Of a stretch of DNA of 64,000 nt, positions 45,653 through 54,179 are shown piece after piece (the first letter of the stretch is position 1; the number at the start of each line of letters is the position of its first letter). Location: positions 1 through 64,000 of the forward strand of contig JAJDDY010000089.1 of assembly GCA_029260075.1 (NCBI GenBank). The letters run 5' to 3'. A program made the position numbers and the translations under genes. The stretch is from Phycisphaerae bacterium. Lineage in GTDB: Bacteria > Planctomycetota > Phycisphaerae > UBA1845. A model generated the notes under the pieces. It did no database searches and was not told where the DNA came from. It was given only the letters and a program-made list of their open reading frames with translations.

Positions 45653-47005
45653 GTGAACTTATCAATGTTAGCAGCAACTGACAACCTCTCCCCGGGGATA
45701 ATCATCGGCGGCGGGCTTTTGTTTGCCATGGCCGTACTTGCCGTAGCCATTTCCAAATGGCTCGTGGTGGGCAACCCAAGTGAAATGCTCATCATCAGCG
45801 GTAAGCGTCAAAAGGACGGTCTTGGATATCGAACGCTAATCGGCGGTCGAACCTTTGTGATCCCGCTTCTCGAAAAGGTCTCCCGAGTCAGCCTGCGGAA
45901 CATGCAGGTTCAGCTCGAAGTCAGCGCTCAAGCGGGTGGCGGTACGATGATGCCCGTGGCGATCAACGGCGTCGCCAACGTCAAAGTCAGCTCTGACCCG
46001 GGCGAGCGGGCCAACGCCATCGAACGCTTTCTGGATCAGCCTTCGTTGGAACTCCAACGCGTTGCCCGCGAAACGCTCGAAGGTGGCGTGCGTGCCGTCA
46101 TCGGAAAGATGACGCCGGAAGAAATCGTCGAAGACCGTGACAAGTTCGTCGAAACGGTTATGCACGAGGTGAACGACGACTTCAGCAAGCTCGGCTTGCT
46201 CATCGACAGCGTCAACATTCAAAACGTCAAGGACGACCAGCAATACCTCGAATCGATCGCGAGAAAGGCGTCCGCCGAAGTGAGATCCATGGCACGCAAA
46301 GCGGAGGCATCACGTGCGTCCGAAGCAGACATCAAAGAGGCAGAAGCAAGTGCGGCGGCGCGAACCGCCAAAGCGATCCGCGACGCCGAAGCTAAGACGG
46401 CTGAGGCTGCGTCACGACAGAAAGCAGAAGAGGCACGACTCCACGCCGACAAGGCCATCGCCGAAGCCAACAACGAACTACGGATTCGCAAGGCGGAACT
46501 CGCCAAGAACGCCGCGATTAAGGAAACCGAACAGCAGGAAGCTGTCGCCAAATCCGAAGAGGCACGACTCCACGCGACCGACGTGCAGGCCGCTCTGGCC
46601 AATCGAGACGTGGCGCTGGCCAAGGCGGAAGGTGACGCCGCAAGTGTTCTTGAAGAAGGAAAGGCCCGCGCCGCCGCCATCGAGTGCATCGGCGAGGCCA
46701 TTCAGAAACACCCCGACGCCCTGAGGGTCATGCTCATCGAGCTCATGCCCAGCGTCGTGAGCGAAGTGGCCAAGAGCGTCAACAACATCGCCCTCGGTCA
46801 GGTGACCGTCATCGACAGTGGTAACGGCAACGGAATCGCCGGCGCCGCCCTCGGACGCGCCAAGGCTATGTCCGAAACACTGGCGACACTCGAAACCATT
46901 CTCGGTGTCGACTTCCGCGACCTGACGAAGACGATCGCCACGGGCATGACCAAGCCCAAGGGTCGCGACCACGCCCCCGATGCCACGCTGGCGTCACGGA
47001 GCTAG
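45653..47005 (+). CDS. Flotillin family (SPFH) protein
   Basis: A 450-residue flotillin. An N-terminal membrane-inserted hydrophobic segment (PGIIIGGGLLFAMAVLAVAIS) is followed by the SPFH domain (SEMLIISGKRQKDGLGYRTLIGG... through SIARKASAEVRSMARKAEA) and a long Ala/Glu-rich coiled coil (residues about 210-345), the flotillin oligomerisation region. Known homologues organise ordered membrane microdomains. I start at GTG because AGGAG lies seven bases upstream, giving MNLSMLAATDNLSPG; an ATG four codons later is the alternative. The TAG stop is part of a family A terminus. Probably functions with the NfeD-like protein upstream. Confidence 0.93.
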   Translation: MNLSMLAATDNLSPGIIIGGGLLFAMAVLAVAISKWLVVGNPSEMLIISGKRQKDGLGYRTLIGGRTFVIPLLEKVSRVSLRNMQVQLEVSAQAGGGTMMPVAINGVANVKVSSDPGERANAIERFLDQPSLELQRVARETLEGGVRAVIGKMTPEEIVEDRDKFVETVMHEVNDDFSKLGLLIDSVNIQNVKDDQQYLESIARKASAEVRSMARKAEASRASEADIKEAEASAAARTAKAIRDAEAKTAEAASRQKAEEARLHADKAIAEANNELRIRKAELAKNAAIKETEQQEAVAKSEEARLHATDVQAALANRDVALAKAEGDAASVLEEGKARAAAIECIGEAIQKHPDALRVMLIELMPSVVSEVAKSVNNIALGQVTVIDSGNGNGIAGAALGRAKAMSETLATLETILGVDFRDLTKTIATGMTKPKGRDHAPDATLASRS

Positions 47006-47167
47006 TGCGTTGTCACAGCTAAATCTACGGGTTGTGACGGCATCGGAGCCGCGGGCGCCAGCCCGGGAATCGGTCCCGCCGCTGGCGCGGCGGGCTCTGA
47101 CCGGCGGGCGTGGCTTCGGTGGTGCGGGCGGCGACAACCCGAAGACTACGGTGTGACGCTGCACTAG
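47002..47167. repeat. Family A variant element with complete CTAG ends; supplies a stop codon
   Basis: Left end CTAGTGCGTTGTCACAGCTA, right end (reverse complement) CTAGTGCAGCGTCACACCGT; the terminal inverted repeat extends about 34 bases with mismatches. The interior differs from other copies: GAGCCGCGGGCGCCAGC pairs with GCTGGCGCGGCGGGCTC. At 166 bases it is the clearest complete element. The TAG at 47003-47005 is the flotillin stop codon. Confidence 0.85.
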
Positions 47168-47306
47168 TGCGTTGTCACGACTCAAGTGACAGGTTCGTCC
47201 GGTCCGAACCGCGACCGTGGGGGAGCGCTTTCGAGCTGTCACAACGGGATTGGAAAAGTCCGCGTCCTTACGGTCGCGGCTCGGTAAACCCGTCATCGGA
47301 CACGTG
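47164..47306. repeat. Family A element sharing its CTAG with the preceding element
   Basis: Starts CTAGTGCGTTGTCACGACTC at the same CTAG that ends the previous element, then AAGTGACAGGTTCGTCCGG, hairpin arms GAACCGCGACCGTGGGGGAG and CCTTACGGTCGCGGCTCGG, and AAACCCGTCATCGGACACG. The right-hand CTAG is lost. The methyltransferase gene begins about 30 bases later. Confidence 0.8.
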
Positions 47307-47337
47307 GGTAACCGGTGTTCGGAGACATGGGTAACAC

Positions 47338-48087
47338 ATGACAACAGCGCTCGCGGCACTGCCGGAGTGGGTCAAGAGCCCGCTCCGGCGCATAAGAAAC
47401 ACGGCGTGCGCCGCCTTCTTTTATGGAACGGGAAGATTCTGCCCTGTCTGTGGCAAGTCGTCTCGCCGCTTCCGCCGGTACGGAAGGGTGCTTCGCGAAG
47501 ACGCCCAATGCGTTCGTTGTGACGCTCTTGAACGCCATCGCTTCTTGTGGCTATTCCTGTCACAGAAAACCGACCTTTTCGACGGGAAATCGAAGACCGT
47601 CCTCCACGTCGCGCCAGAGCCGTGTTTCGAAGCACGCTTCAAAGACCGGCTTGGGGCACGCTATCTGACGGCAGATCTGTTCAACCCCCGAGCGATGGTC
47701 AAGATGGATATCACCGACATCCACTACCCCGACGAATCATTTGACGTCGTCTATTGCAGTCACGTATTGGAACACGTTCTTGATGACCGCCAGGCCATGA
47801 GGGAATTCGCTCGCGTGCTCAAGACTGATGGCTGGGCGATACTCCTCGTTCCAATCACAAGCGATACGACCTTTGAAGATTCCTCAGTAGTCGAACCGCA
47901 AGATCGCTTGAGGGTGTTCGGGCAGGAAGATCATGTCCGAAAGTACGGCCCGGATTACGTCGATCGCCTTCGCGACGCGGGGTTCCGTGTAGCCACCACA
48001 AACGTGGAAGACATGGTTCAAACAGAGGAGGCTAAAAGCATGGGCCTGACCTCGGCCAGCGGTGAAATTTTCGTTTGTACGAAGTGA
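47338..48087 (+). CDS. Class I SAM-dependent methyltransferase with N-terminal zinc ribbon
   Basis: A 249-residue protein. Residues about 35-62 hold a Cys4 knuckle (CPVCGKSS...CVRCDALER). The methyltransferase fold follows: VLHVAPEPCFEARFK in place of the usual glycine-rich motif I, VKMDITDIHYPDESFDVVYCSHVLEHVLDDRQAM (methyltransferase type 11 signature), then REFARVLKTDGWAILLVP. The HVAPE motif replaces the VGCGTG type, which is seen in a group of uncharacterised methyltransferases often linked to surface polysaccharide loci. The substrate is unknown. Confidence 0.85.
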   Translation: MTTALAALPEWVKSPLRRIRNTACAAFFYGTGRFCPVCGKSSRRFRRYGRVLREDAQCVRCDALERHRFLWLFLSQKTDLFDGKSKTVLHVAPEPCFEARFKDRLGARYLTADLFNPRAMVKMDITDIHYPDESFDVVYCSHVLEHVLDDRQAMREFARVLKTDGWAILLVPITSDTTFEDSSVVEPQDRLRVFGQEDHVRKYGPDYVDRLRDAGFRVATTNVEDMVQTEEAKSMGLTSASGEIFVCTK

Positions 48088-48133
48088 TTTCAACGCTCAA
48101 CGAATCAGCACATAAGCAACTCCAGCCTCGCCA

Positions 48134-49153
48134 TCAATTCCGATACGTCTCGTGACATGCCTTGCACGAACGCATGAGCACTTGGAGTCGTCCGCTCATG
48201 TCGTCTGTCGACAAACGCCCCTCGGCGCATCCGTCCTCCACCGCCTCGCCATACTTCGACGCGTCCGCGATTCGCAAACGGAAATCCGGCGACTTCGCCT
48301 TGACCTGATCATCGTCCAACAGGTCACGCAACAGGTCCGCCAGCCGCCCCGCCTCCGCAACCGGCACGAGGTCGGGATGGTCATCGGGCGTTTTCCAACC
48401 CGCACGTTCGATAAGCTTGAGGCGATCGAGGCAGCCATCGATTTCGACCATGGTCTTGATGAGACCGCTCGTTTTCCACGCAGCGGGAAACTCATTTCCA
48501 GCCGCCGCTAACTCCTCCGACCCCGCAAGACGTGTATCCACGACCCACCGGAAGAGACCTGCATATTCCTTGGACGTGCCGGACACACGCATACGCCCCA
48601 CGGCCTGGTCGGGCGTGAGCCGGCCAAGCGCGACCGCAACTGCACCCGATGCAGCAGCGGACCGATGCTTGCCGTGGTGGCAGTGAATGTATATCGGCGC
48701 GAGCGGCGCTTGCGCTAGCGCCAGCTGCACCGCCCTAGCCAACTCCAGCGTCCGCCCGCGAACCGCTCCGTCATAACCGATGGGTAGGTGAACATATCGC
48801 ACACCGCGCGCTGCGGCGATGTTCGCGGACGGTACAGCGCCATCGACAGACATGACCATCCGAACACCCATGGCCTGAAGCGTCGAAAAACCCGCGTCGC
48901 CCTCCGGCGCAGACCCCGACAGCAACGCCGGACCATAGGCCACCACATTGTGTAGGCCGGGGTAGTCCACAGGTAGACTCGCGTTTGGCGAGGGCAGTTG
49001 AACAGTCGCCCGGCCAGAACGCTGCGTGAACACCGAACCCGCGTCGTCATCGTGTATGGACCGACCGGCATGTTCGGGGCGCGCGCAGCACGTTTGAACG
49101 ATGGGAAGAGCGAGGACGACAATTGTAATCGTGCGGTGCCTCATGGAGTTCAT
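48134..49153 (-). CDS. Exported dual-specificity-phosphatase-like protein fused to a haem-binding C-terminus
   Basis: A 339-residue protein with a signal peptide (ITIVVLALPIVQTCCARP). Residues about 70-200 form a phosphatase-like domain with the P-loop HCHHGKHRS (His157, Cys158, Arg164), preceded by VHLPIGYDG. Residues about 235-339 look like a helical cytochrome c prime-type domain ending in a single haem-binding motif CKACH (Cys330, Cys333, His334) nine residues from the C-terminus, the usual place for that fold. Cys-dependent phosphatase chemistry outside the cytoplasm together with a covalent haem is unusual. The start is uncertain: 49153 or 49144; the open frame extends further upstream without a signal peptide match. 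Confidence 0.8.
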   Translation of the reverse strand: MNSMRHRTITIVVLALPIVQTCCARPEHAGRSIHDDDAGSVFTQRSGRATVQLPSPNASLPVDYPGLHNVVAYGPALLSGSAPEGDAGFSTLQAMGVRMVMSVDGAVPSANIAAARGVRYVHLPIGYDGAVRGRTLELARAVQLALAQAPLAPIYIHCHHGKHRSAAASGAVAVALGRLTPDQAVGRMRVSGTSKEYAGLFRWVVDTRLAGSEELAAAGNEFPAAWKTSGLIKTMVEIDGCLDRLKLIERAGWKTPDDHPDLVPVAEAGRLADLLRDLLDDDQVKAKSPDFRLRIADASKYGEAVEDGCAEGRLSTDDMSGRLQVLMRSCKACHETYRN

Positions 49154-49226
49154 AATAGACACACCAGCTTCACCGGCAAGGACCCAATAGACTCGCACAC
49201 CGCCGCGCGTATGGGTGATACGACCG

Positions 49227-49377
49227 GTGTTCTGCCACGCATCGAATGATGGGTTTACCGAGCCACGCCCGTAAGGAAGCGGACCTTTCAAATCCGGTCG
49301 TGACAGGTTGAAATCGCTCCCTCACGGTCGCGGCTCGGATCGGACGAGCCCGTCAATCGGGTCATGACAAAGCACTA
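49227..49377. repeat. Family A element, near complete
   Basis: Left end degenerate (GTTCTGCCACGCATCGAATG), then GGGTTTACCGAGCCACGCCC, the complementary arm CTCCCTCACGGTCGCGGCTC, and a right end GTCATGACAAAGCACTAG, which is the inverse of the CTAGTGCTTTGTCAC terminus. Positions 49378-49512 show no gene. This copy lies in the 5' flank of the phosphatase fusion rather than at a stop codon. Confidence 0.82.
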
Positions 49378-49512
49378 GCAAGAATGCTGCCAGGAGATAC
49401 CTACTAAGGACGAAATCCCTATCGTGCTGCGGCCAAGATTCCTATCTCGCCCATTCGCACCGGCCGGGGAACGGCCGCTACACCCCGTGGAACGCGATCT
49501 GCCCGAATGGAT

Positions 49513-50640
49513 CTAATGCTTGGGCAATGCTTCGATGAGTTGGTCGATTTCCTTGTCGGAGGTGTAGCAATGGGGACTGGCGCGCAGTCGGCCGGAGCGG
49601 ACCGCGATGACGATGCGGTGCTCGGCCTGCAGGTGTCGCTGTATCTGATCGTGATCGTGCAAGTCTGATATGAACGCAACGATACCGCTCGACTCAGTGG
49701 GCGTTCGCGGGCTGAACACGCGATAGCCCTTGTCACGCAAACCGTCTGCCAGGCGACTGGTCAGGTACAAGACGCGGTGGGCGATGTGTTCGATGCCGAT
49801 TTCTGAAACAAGTTCGAGGGCTCCGCCAAGACCGTAGATGCCCGCGTGGTTGTAGCTGCCCGCGTCGTAGCGCCGGGCGGAATCGGCGAAATCGAACTGG
49901 TAGCGGTTGAAGTTGAACGGGTCTTTCATGGACATCCAACCGATCGTGGTCGGCCTGAGGTGTCCTTGAAGTTCCTTGCGGACGTAGAAAATACCGGAAC
50001 CTTCCGGCGCGCAGAGCCACTTGTGTCCATCGGCTGCCAGAAAATCGATCCCCATGGCTTTCACGTCGATGGGCAACAAGCCGAGCGACTGAATCGCATC
50101 GACGCAGAGCAACACGCCTTTGCTCTGACAAAACTGCCCGAGGGTCGCGAGGTCGAAGCGGTATCCGCTGGCGAACTCGACGGACGAAACGCTCACAACG
50201 CGCGTCCGGCTATCCACCGATTCCATTAAGCGCTCTAGCGACACTCGACCGTCCTCTTCGAGCACCGTACGCACTTCGACGCCCCGTTCACGAAGGGCTT
50301 GCCACGGATAGAGATTCGCGGGAAATTCGACGTTGGTGATGACCACGTTGTCACCGCGTTGCCACGTCAAACCGTTGGCGACGAAGCTGATGCCCTCACT
50401 CGTACACTTGGTGAACGTCACCTCGTCGGCGTTCGCGTTGATGAGTTGAGCTAGCTGGTTGCGCACCACGTCGGCGTGTTTGTAAAATCCGCCGTGTACA
50501 TAGGAGTTCTCTTCCGCATGCCCCACGTACTTTCTGATCGCGTCCGCCGAGCGTTTGCTGATGGGCGCAGCCGCAGCGTGATTTTGGAAGTTGTAGTTCC
50601 GCGTGATCGGAAACTCTTGTCGTAGTGCGTTCCAATCCAT
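49513..50640 (-). CDS. Class V aminotransferase (cysteine desulfurase-like fold)
   Basis: A 375-residue PLP enzyme of fold type I. Motifs: YNFQNHAAAAPISKRSADAIRKY (the N-terminal substrate region), EVTFTKCTSEGISFVANGL, LLCVDAIQSLGLLPIDVKAMGIDFLAADGHKWLCAPEGSG with the Schiff-base Lys in DGHKW, and IVIAVRSGRLRASPHCYTSDKEID, the Arg-containing C-terminal motif. This matches the isopenicillin-N-epimerase/selenocysteine-lyase-like branch rather than a true IscS. The substrate is unknown. The frame is open to 50775 but family similarity begins at MDWNALRQEFP. Confidence 0.88.
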   Translation of the reverse strand: MDWNALRQEFPITRNYNFQNHAAAAPISKRSADAIRKYVGHAEENSYVHGGFYKHADVVRNQLAQLINANADEVTFTKCTSEGISFVANGLTWQRGDNVVITNVEFPANLYPWQALRERGVEVRTVLEEDGRVSLERLMESVDSRTRVVSVSSVEFASGYRFDLATLGQFCQSKGVLLCVDAIQSLGLLPIDVKAMGIDFLAADGHKWLCAPEGSGIFYVRKELQGHLRPTTIGWMSMKDPFNFNRYQFDFADSARRYDAGSYNHAGIYGLGGALELVSEIGIEHIAHRVLYLTSRLADGLRDKGYRVFSPRTPTESSGIVAFISDLHDHDQIQRHLQAEHRIVIAVRSGRLRASPHCYTSDKEIDQLIEALPKH

Positions 50641-51092
50641 GATGCGTCGACCATTATCCTTTCGAACAATCCGGACATCGCCGGTCTGCCTGAAAATTCC
50701 GAACAGAGCCGTCACGTGCAGCGGAACCAACTCGTCACACCGCGTATCTATTATACCATGCGGACAGCGCTGCATATCGCACAGTCCGTTGTTTCTCGAC
50801 GTGCCGCGGCACCAACATCCGCACTATATGCTAGGCTCGGCTCGGTGTCGTTTCCATCGGTCCGAAGCACAATGATGTAAGAAGAGCACTTCATCCCGAT
50901 GTGGACCGCATGGAAATCGGACCAGCCATCCGTCCCAATACGCGGCTGGCGTTAGGTAATCATCGCGAACGCCGACTGAGCCACGCCGGGTGCAGGCGAA
51001 CGATCCCTCGCACCGACCGCGGACCGATAAATCGCCTGCGCTCCATCGCGGACGGAGTCGACCTCGAGGCCTGGTTTTGCAGCAACCCGCAC
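50641..51092. other. Non-coding spacer
   Basis: I see no gene or recognisable repeat in these 450 bases. The overlapping short frames on both strands lack family features. It contains the upstream region of the minus-strand aminotransferase gene. Confidence 0.5.
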
Positions 51093-51241
51093 GTGCTCTG
51101 TCACGACCCAAGTGACGGATTCGTCCGATCCGAGCCGCGACCGTGAGGAAGCGTTCCCAACCTGTCACCACAAGCTTTCGAACGTCCGCTTCCTCACGGG
51201 CGCGGCTCCGTAGACCCGTCATTCGCTGTGCGACACAGCAC
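51093..51241. repeat. Family A element, complete but degenerate ends
   Basis: GTGCTCTGTCACGACCCAAG at the left is the inverse of GCGACACAGCAC at the right, although the terminal CTAG is lost. The interior has GATCCGAGCCGCGACCGTGA paired with CCTCACGGGCGCGGCTCCG. Length 149 bases, equal to the other full copies. Confidence 0.82.
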
Positions 51242-51373
51242 TTGGAGGACATGGAATCCATTTCCCGCCAGAAGTGATTGAGTATGACGGTCGCGGTCCG
51301 TATGATACCGGCGCCTCGAACGATGGTGTCGGGGCGTCAACCGGAACAGCTTGGCTGGATCGGGACACCGGAC

Positions 51374-51904
51374 ATGGCCATGGACGTAACGGTAATCACG
51401 ACAGGCGGTACGATCGCCAAGACATACGATGAAGCGAGCGGCGCTCTGCACAACGATCGCCCTGTCGTGGAGTCCATCCTCGCACGCCTGCGGCTGCCGG
51501 ACTTGACCATATCCTACGATCACGTACTCATGAAAGATTCGTTGGATCTAACCGATTCGGATCGCGAACGAATTCTTGACGCCGTCCGCCGTGCCGTAAG
51601 TACCTCGGACGCGGTGGTCGTCGCCCACGGCACGGACACCCTCGCGACGACTGGCGAGCTATTGCTCAAAACGCTCGGCGACGTCCGGGTTCCGGTGGTG
51701 GTGACGGGAGCGATGCGACCGTTCGAGTTTCGCGATTCCGACGCGGCACAAAACGTCACCGAAGCGCTGTTGGCCTGTCGCCTCGTTTCGCCAGGGGTAT
51801 ACGCCGTGATGCACAACCGGGTGCTGGCGTTTCCGGGAGTCGTTAAGGACCGCGTCGGGCAATCATTTGTTCGCAACACCACTTGTCCGACGACGCCCTC
51901 GTAA
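51374..51904 (+). CDS. Short single-domain asparaginase-like protein
   Basis: A 176-residue protein equal to the N-terminal domain of L-asparaginases. The first Thr motif TTGGTIAKTYDE and the second Thr-Asp motif VVVAHGTDTLATTGELLL are intact, and VVVTGAMRPFEFRDSDA follows. Full enzymes have about 320-350 residues and a C-terminal domain; here the frame stops after the first domain. The Lys that normally precedes the GAMRP strand appears replaced (VRVPVVVTGAM). Short asparaginase-like proteins exist in many genomes, so this may be a stand-alone form rather than a fragment. The sequence after the stop has no C-terminal domain. Confidence 0.82.
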   Translation: MAMDVTVITTGGTIAKTYDEASGALHNDRPVVESILARLRLPDLTISYDHVLMKDSLDLTDSDRERILDAVRRAVSTSDAVVVAHGTDTLATTGELLLKTLGDVRVPVVVTGAMRPFEFRDSDAAQNVTEALLACRLVSPGVYAVMHNRVLAFPGVVKDRVGQSFVRNTTCPTTPS

Positions 51905-51983
51905 TCGCACCTACGGCCATTGTCGGCTCCTGACCATTCGCTCGAAGACAAACTAATTGCGTGCTCATTAGGACATACGAACT

Positions 51984-53642
51984 TTGAAGCTTGAACGAAT
52001 CATAGACCTACTCATTCCGACGCTGTTTGAAGACAACGACCTGTTGGCCATAGACAAACCGGCCGGCGTATCCACAGGGGGAAGCGAACGCGGTTCCGAT
52101 CCCGGGCTCGCCGAAATCGTGGCCGCGGTACGCAAGCGAGGCGAAACGTTGGCCCCAATCAATCGACTCGGTCGCTTTGAATCCGGCATCTTGCTCTTAG
52201 CTAAGCATGCCAACAGCGCCCAGCCAATTCGCACGGCGTTGCGTACCGGGCGAATTCGTCAGGACTACACAGCCATTGTTACCGGAAAGACCGCGGCGAC
52301 GCGGATGACGATCGGTGGACAGCACGGCGCGTCGCGCGGTAGCAAGAAAGGGAAACGGAAAACGACGGGCAAGCACCAACGGGACGGCGAGCCGGAGCTA
52401 GCCACCTCGCTCGAGATCGTCCGCCGCGATGGTCGTCGCGCCCTGGTGCGTTGTCGTACGTCGATCCCGACAACGCACGCGTTTCGTGCTCAGCTACGAG
52501 CGTCCGGCATGCGTATCGTGGGCGACAGCCTGAACGACCGGTCCTACCGCTTGGCGAAACCAGAACAAACTCGTCTGCATCTTTCGCGCATGACGTTTCG
52601 CTATGCTGGGAAAAAGGCACCGCTCTCACTCACGACCAAGACCCAATTGGACGTCGGAGATGCGCTGGCTGAGCGTCGGAACATCGGGCGTATCCTACGT
52701 GCCGCGCTGACCCGACGACTCCCCTGCTTCGCCAACACCGCCACCGACGCGTTCCGCATGCTGAGCGGCGAGTCGGATCAGGCTGCCGGGCTTGTGGCGG
52801 AGATGTTCGGGAGCGTGCTAGTTCTTCAGGTGCATGAGGATCGCAAATGGCCCGACAGGGACTTGGTTCACATCGCACAATGGTTCGAAAAAAACCTCGG
52901 CACACGAAGCACCTACGTCAAACGGTTCGTGAAGGATCGCTCCGCCGCCAAGGAACAAGCGGTGATGGCCATGTCCGATCCGAATCCGATGTGGGGTAAG
53001 CCCTCGGCCGAGGTCGTCAAGATTCGCGAGCAGCACGTGCGGTTCGGCATTCACCCGTACGACGGGTTCGCCGTGGGGCTCTTTCTCGATCAGCGCGACA
53101 ACCGCAAGCGAATCTTCGACATGGCGTTGAACAAGAACGTGCTGAACCTGTTCGCCTACACGTGTGGATTCTCTGTGGCTGCTGCCGTGGGCGGCGCGAC
53201 GCAATGCGTCAGCGTCGACATGTCACGCAAGTACCTCGACCGTGGTCGCGCCAACTTCGCCCTGAACGGACTCGATGCATCCGAGCATGAGTTCATCGAA
53301 GCCGATGCCCTCGATTATCTTCGTCGCGCGAAGCGGCAGGGTCGACGCTTCGATCTTGCGGTGGTCGACCCGCCCACCTTCGCCCACGGTCGCAAACGCG
53401 GGTCATCCTTCTCCGTCGCCCGCGACCTACCCGAACTGATCGGAGCCGCCGCCAACGTCGTCGAGCCGGGCGGGCACCTCCTTCTTTCAACCAACTATCG
53501 TCGCCTGACAGCCACCGATCTCCGCGATGCGGTCAAGAAGGGAGCGGGTCGTGGCGCGAAGATTATCGAGTCCCCGCTTCCGCCGGGTGATTTTCGCGGA
53601 GCATCCGGCTCGGCTCGAACGGTGATCGTGCGTTTCGCGTAG
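51984..53642 (+). CDS. Fusion of inactive RluA-type pseudouridine synthase with RlmI-type methyltransferase
   Basis: A 552-residue protein. Residues 1-225 resemble RluA: ILFEDNDLLAIDKPAGVS-like entry, then the active-site strand. The canonical HRLDxxTSG reads N60-R-L-G63-R-F-E-S-G68, so the catalytic Asp is Gly and the His is Asn. Residues 230-552 match the RlmI/RlmK class of 23S rRNA cytosine-C5 methyltransferases: GLVAEMFGSVLVLQVH, VLNLFAYTCGFSVAAAVGGA (SAM motif I), VVDPPTFAHGRKRG and HLLLSTNYRRL. The RluA part may only bind rRNA and guide the methyltransferase; that is inferred. The start is TTG with AGGA ten bases upstream. The basic insert GSKKGKRKTTGKHQ (about 112-125) may aid RNA binding. 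Confidence 0.87.
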   Translation: MKLERIIDLLIPTLFEDNDLLAIDKPAGVSTGGSERGSDPGLAEIVAAVRKRGETLAPINRLGRFESGILLLAKHANSAQPIRTALRTGRIRQDYTAIVTGKTAATRMTIGGQHGASRGSKKGKRKTTGKHQRDGEPELATSLEIVRRDGRRALVRCRTSIPTTHAFRAQLRASGMRIVGDSLNDRSYRLAKPEQTRLHLSRMTFRYAGKKAPLSLTTKTQLDVGDALAERRNIGRILRAALTRRLPCFANTATDAFRMLSGESDQAAGLVAEMFGSVLVLQVHEDRKWPDRDLVHIAQWFEKNLGTRSTYVKRFVKDRSAAKEQAVMAMSDPNPMWGKPSAEVVKIREQHVRFGIHPYDGFAVGLFLDQRDNRKRIFDMALNKNVLNLFAYTCGFSVAAAVGGATQCVSVDMSRKYLDRGRANFALNGLDASEHEFIEADALDYLRRAKRQGRRFDLAVVDPPTFAHGRKRGSSFSVARDLPELIGAAANVVEPGGHLLLSTNYRRLTATDLRDAVKKGAGRGAKIIESPLPPGDFRGASGSARTVIVRFA

Positions 53643-53817
53643 GCCTACGCGGATCGTTCGGCGTCGATTCCTGACCCCGGGCGCGGACTAACGACCGCGC
53701 CAACGCTTGACGATATCACGAGAAGATAATAAGTTCTCGCTCGGTTCGGCATGCACGACACAATGCTGTAACCGAGCGCTCGATCGGCAGGAAGAACGAA
53801 CTCACGCCGATTGCAGC

Positions 53818-53890
<73 letters not shown>

Positions 53891-54179
53891 GTCAAAAACG
53901 CGGCTTTTGTTGTTCACATCATTACCCGTAGCAGCGCCGTGGCACGAGCCCTCCACACACCAATCTGTGATCTTGCAGAACGTAGAGCGTCGATAGGCAT
54001 CTGGCAGCATCTCGTCGTCTTGCAAACGTCCTGGTACTATTGCGTGCGTGATGATACGGAAACAATTCAATGCCTTAATGTTGCCGATGCTGAGCGGTGC
54101 TGCAGCATCTATCCTCGTCGGCCCGCAGTTGTTGACGGTCTGAATTTACCTTGGTTGGAGCCGTCCGATCCAGGACTGG

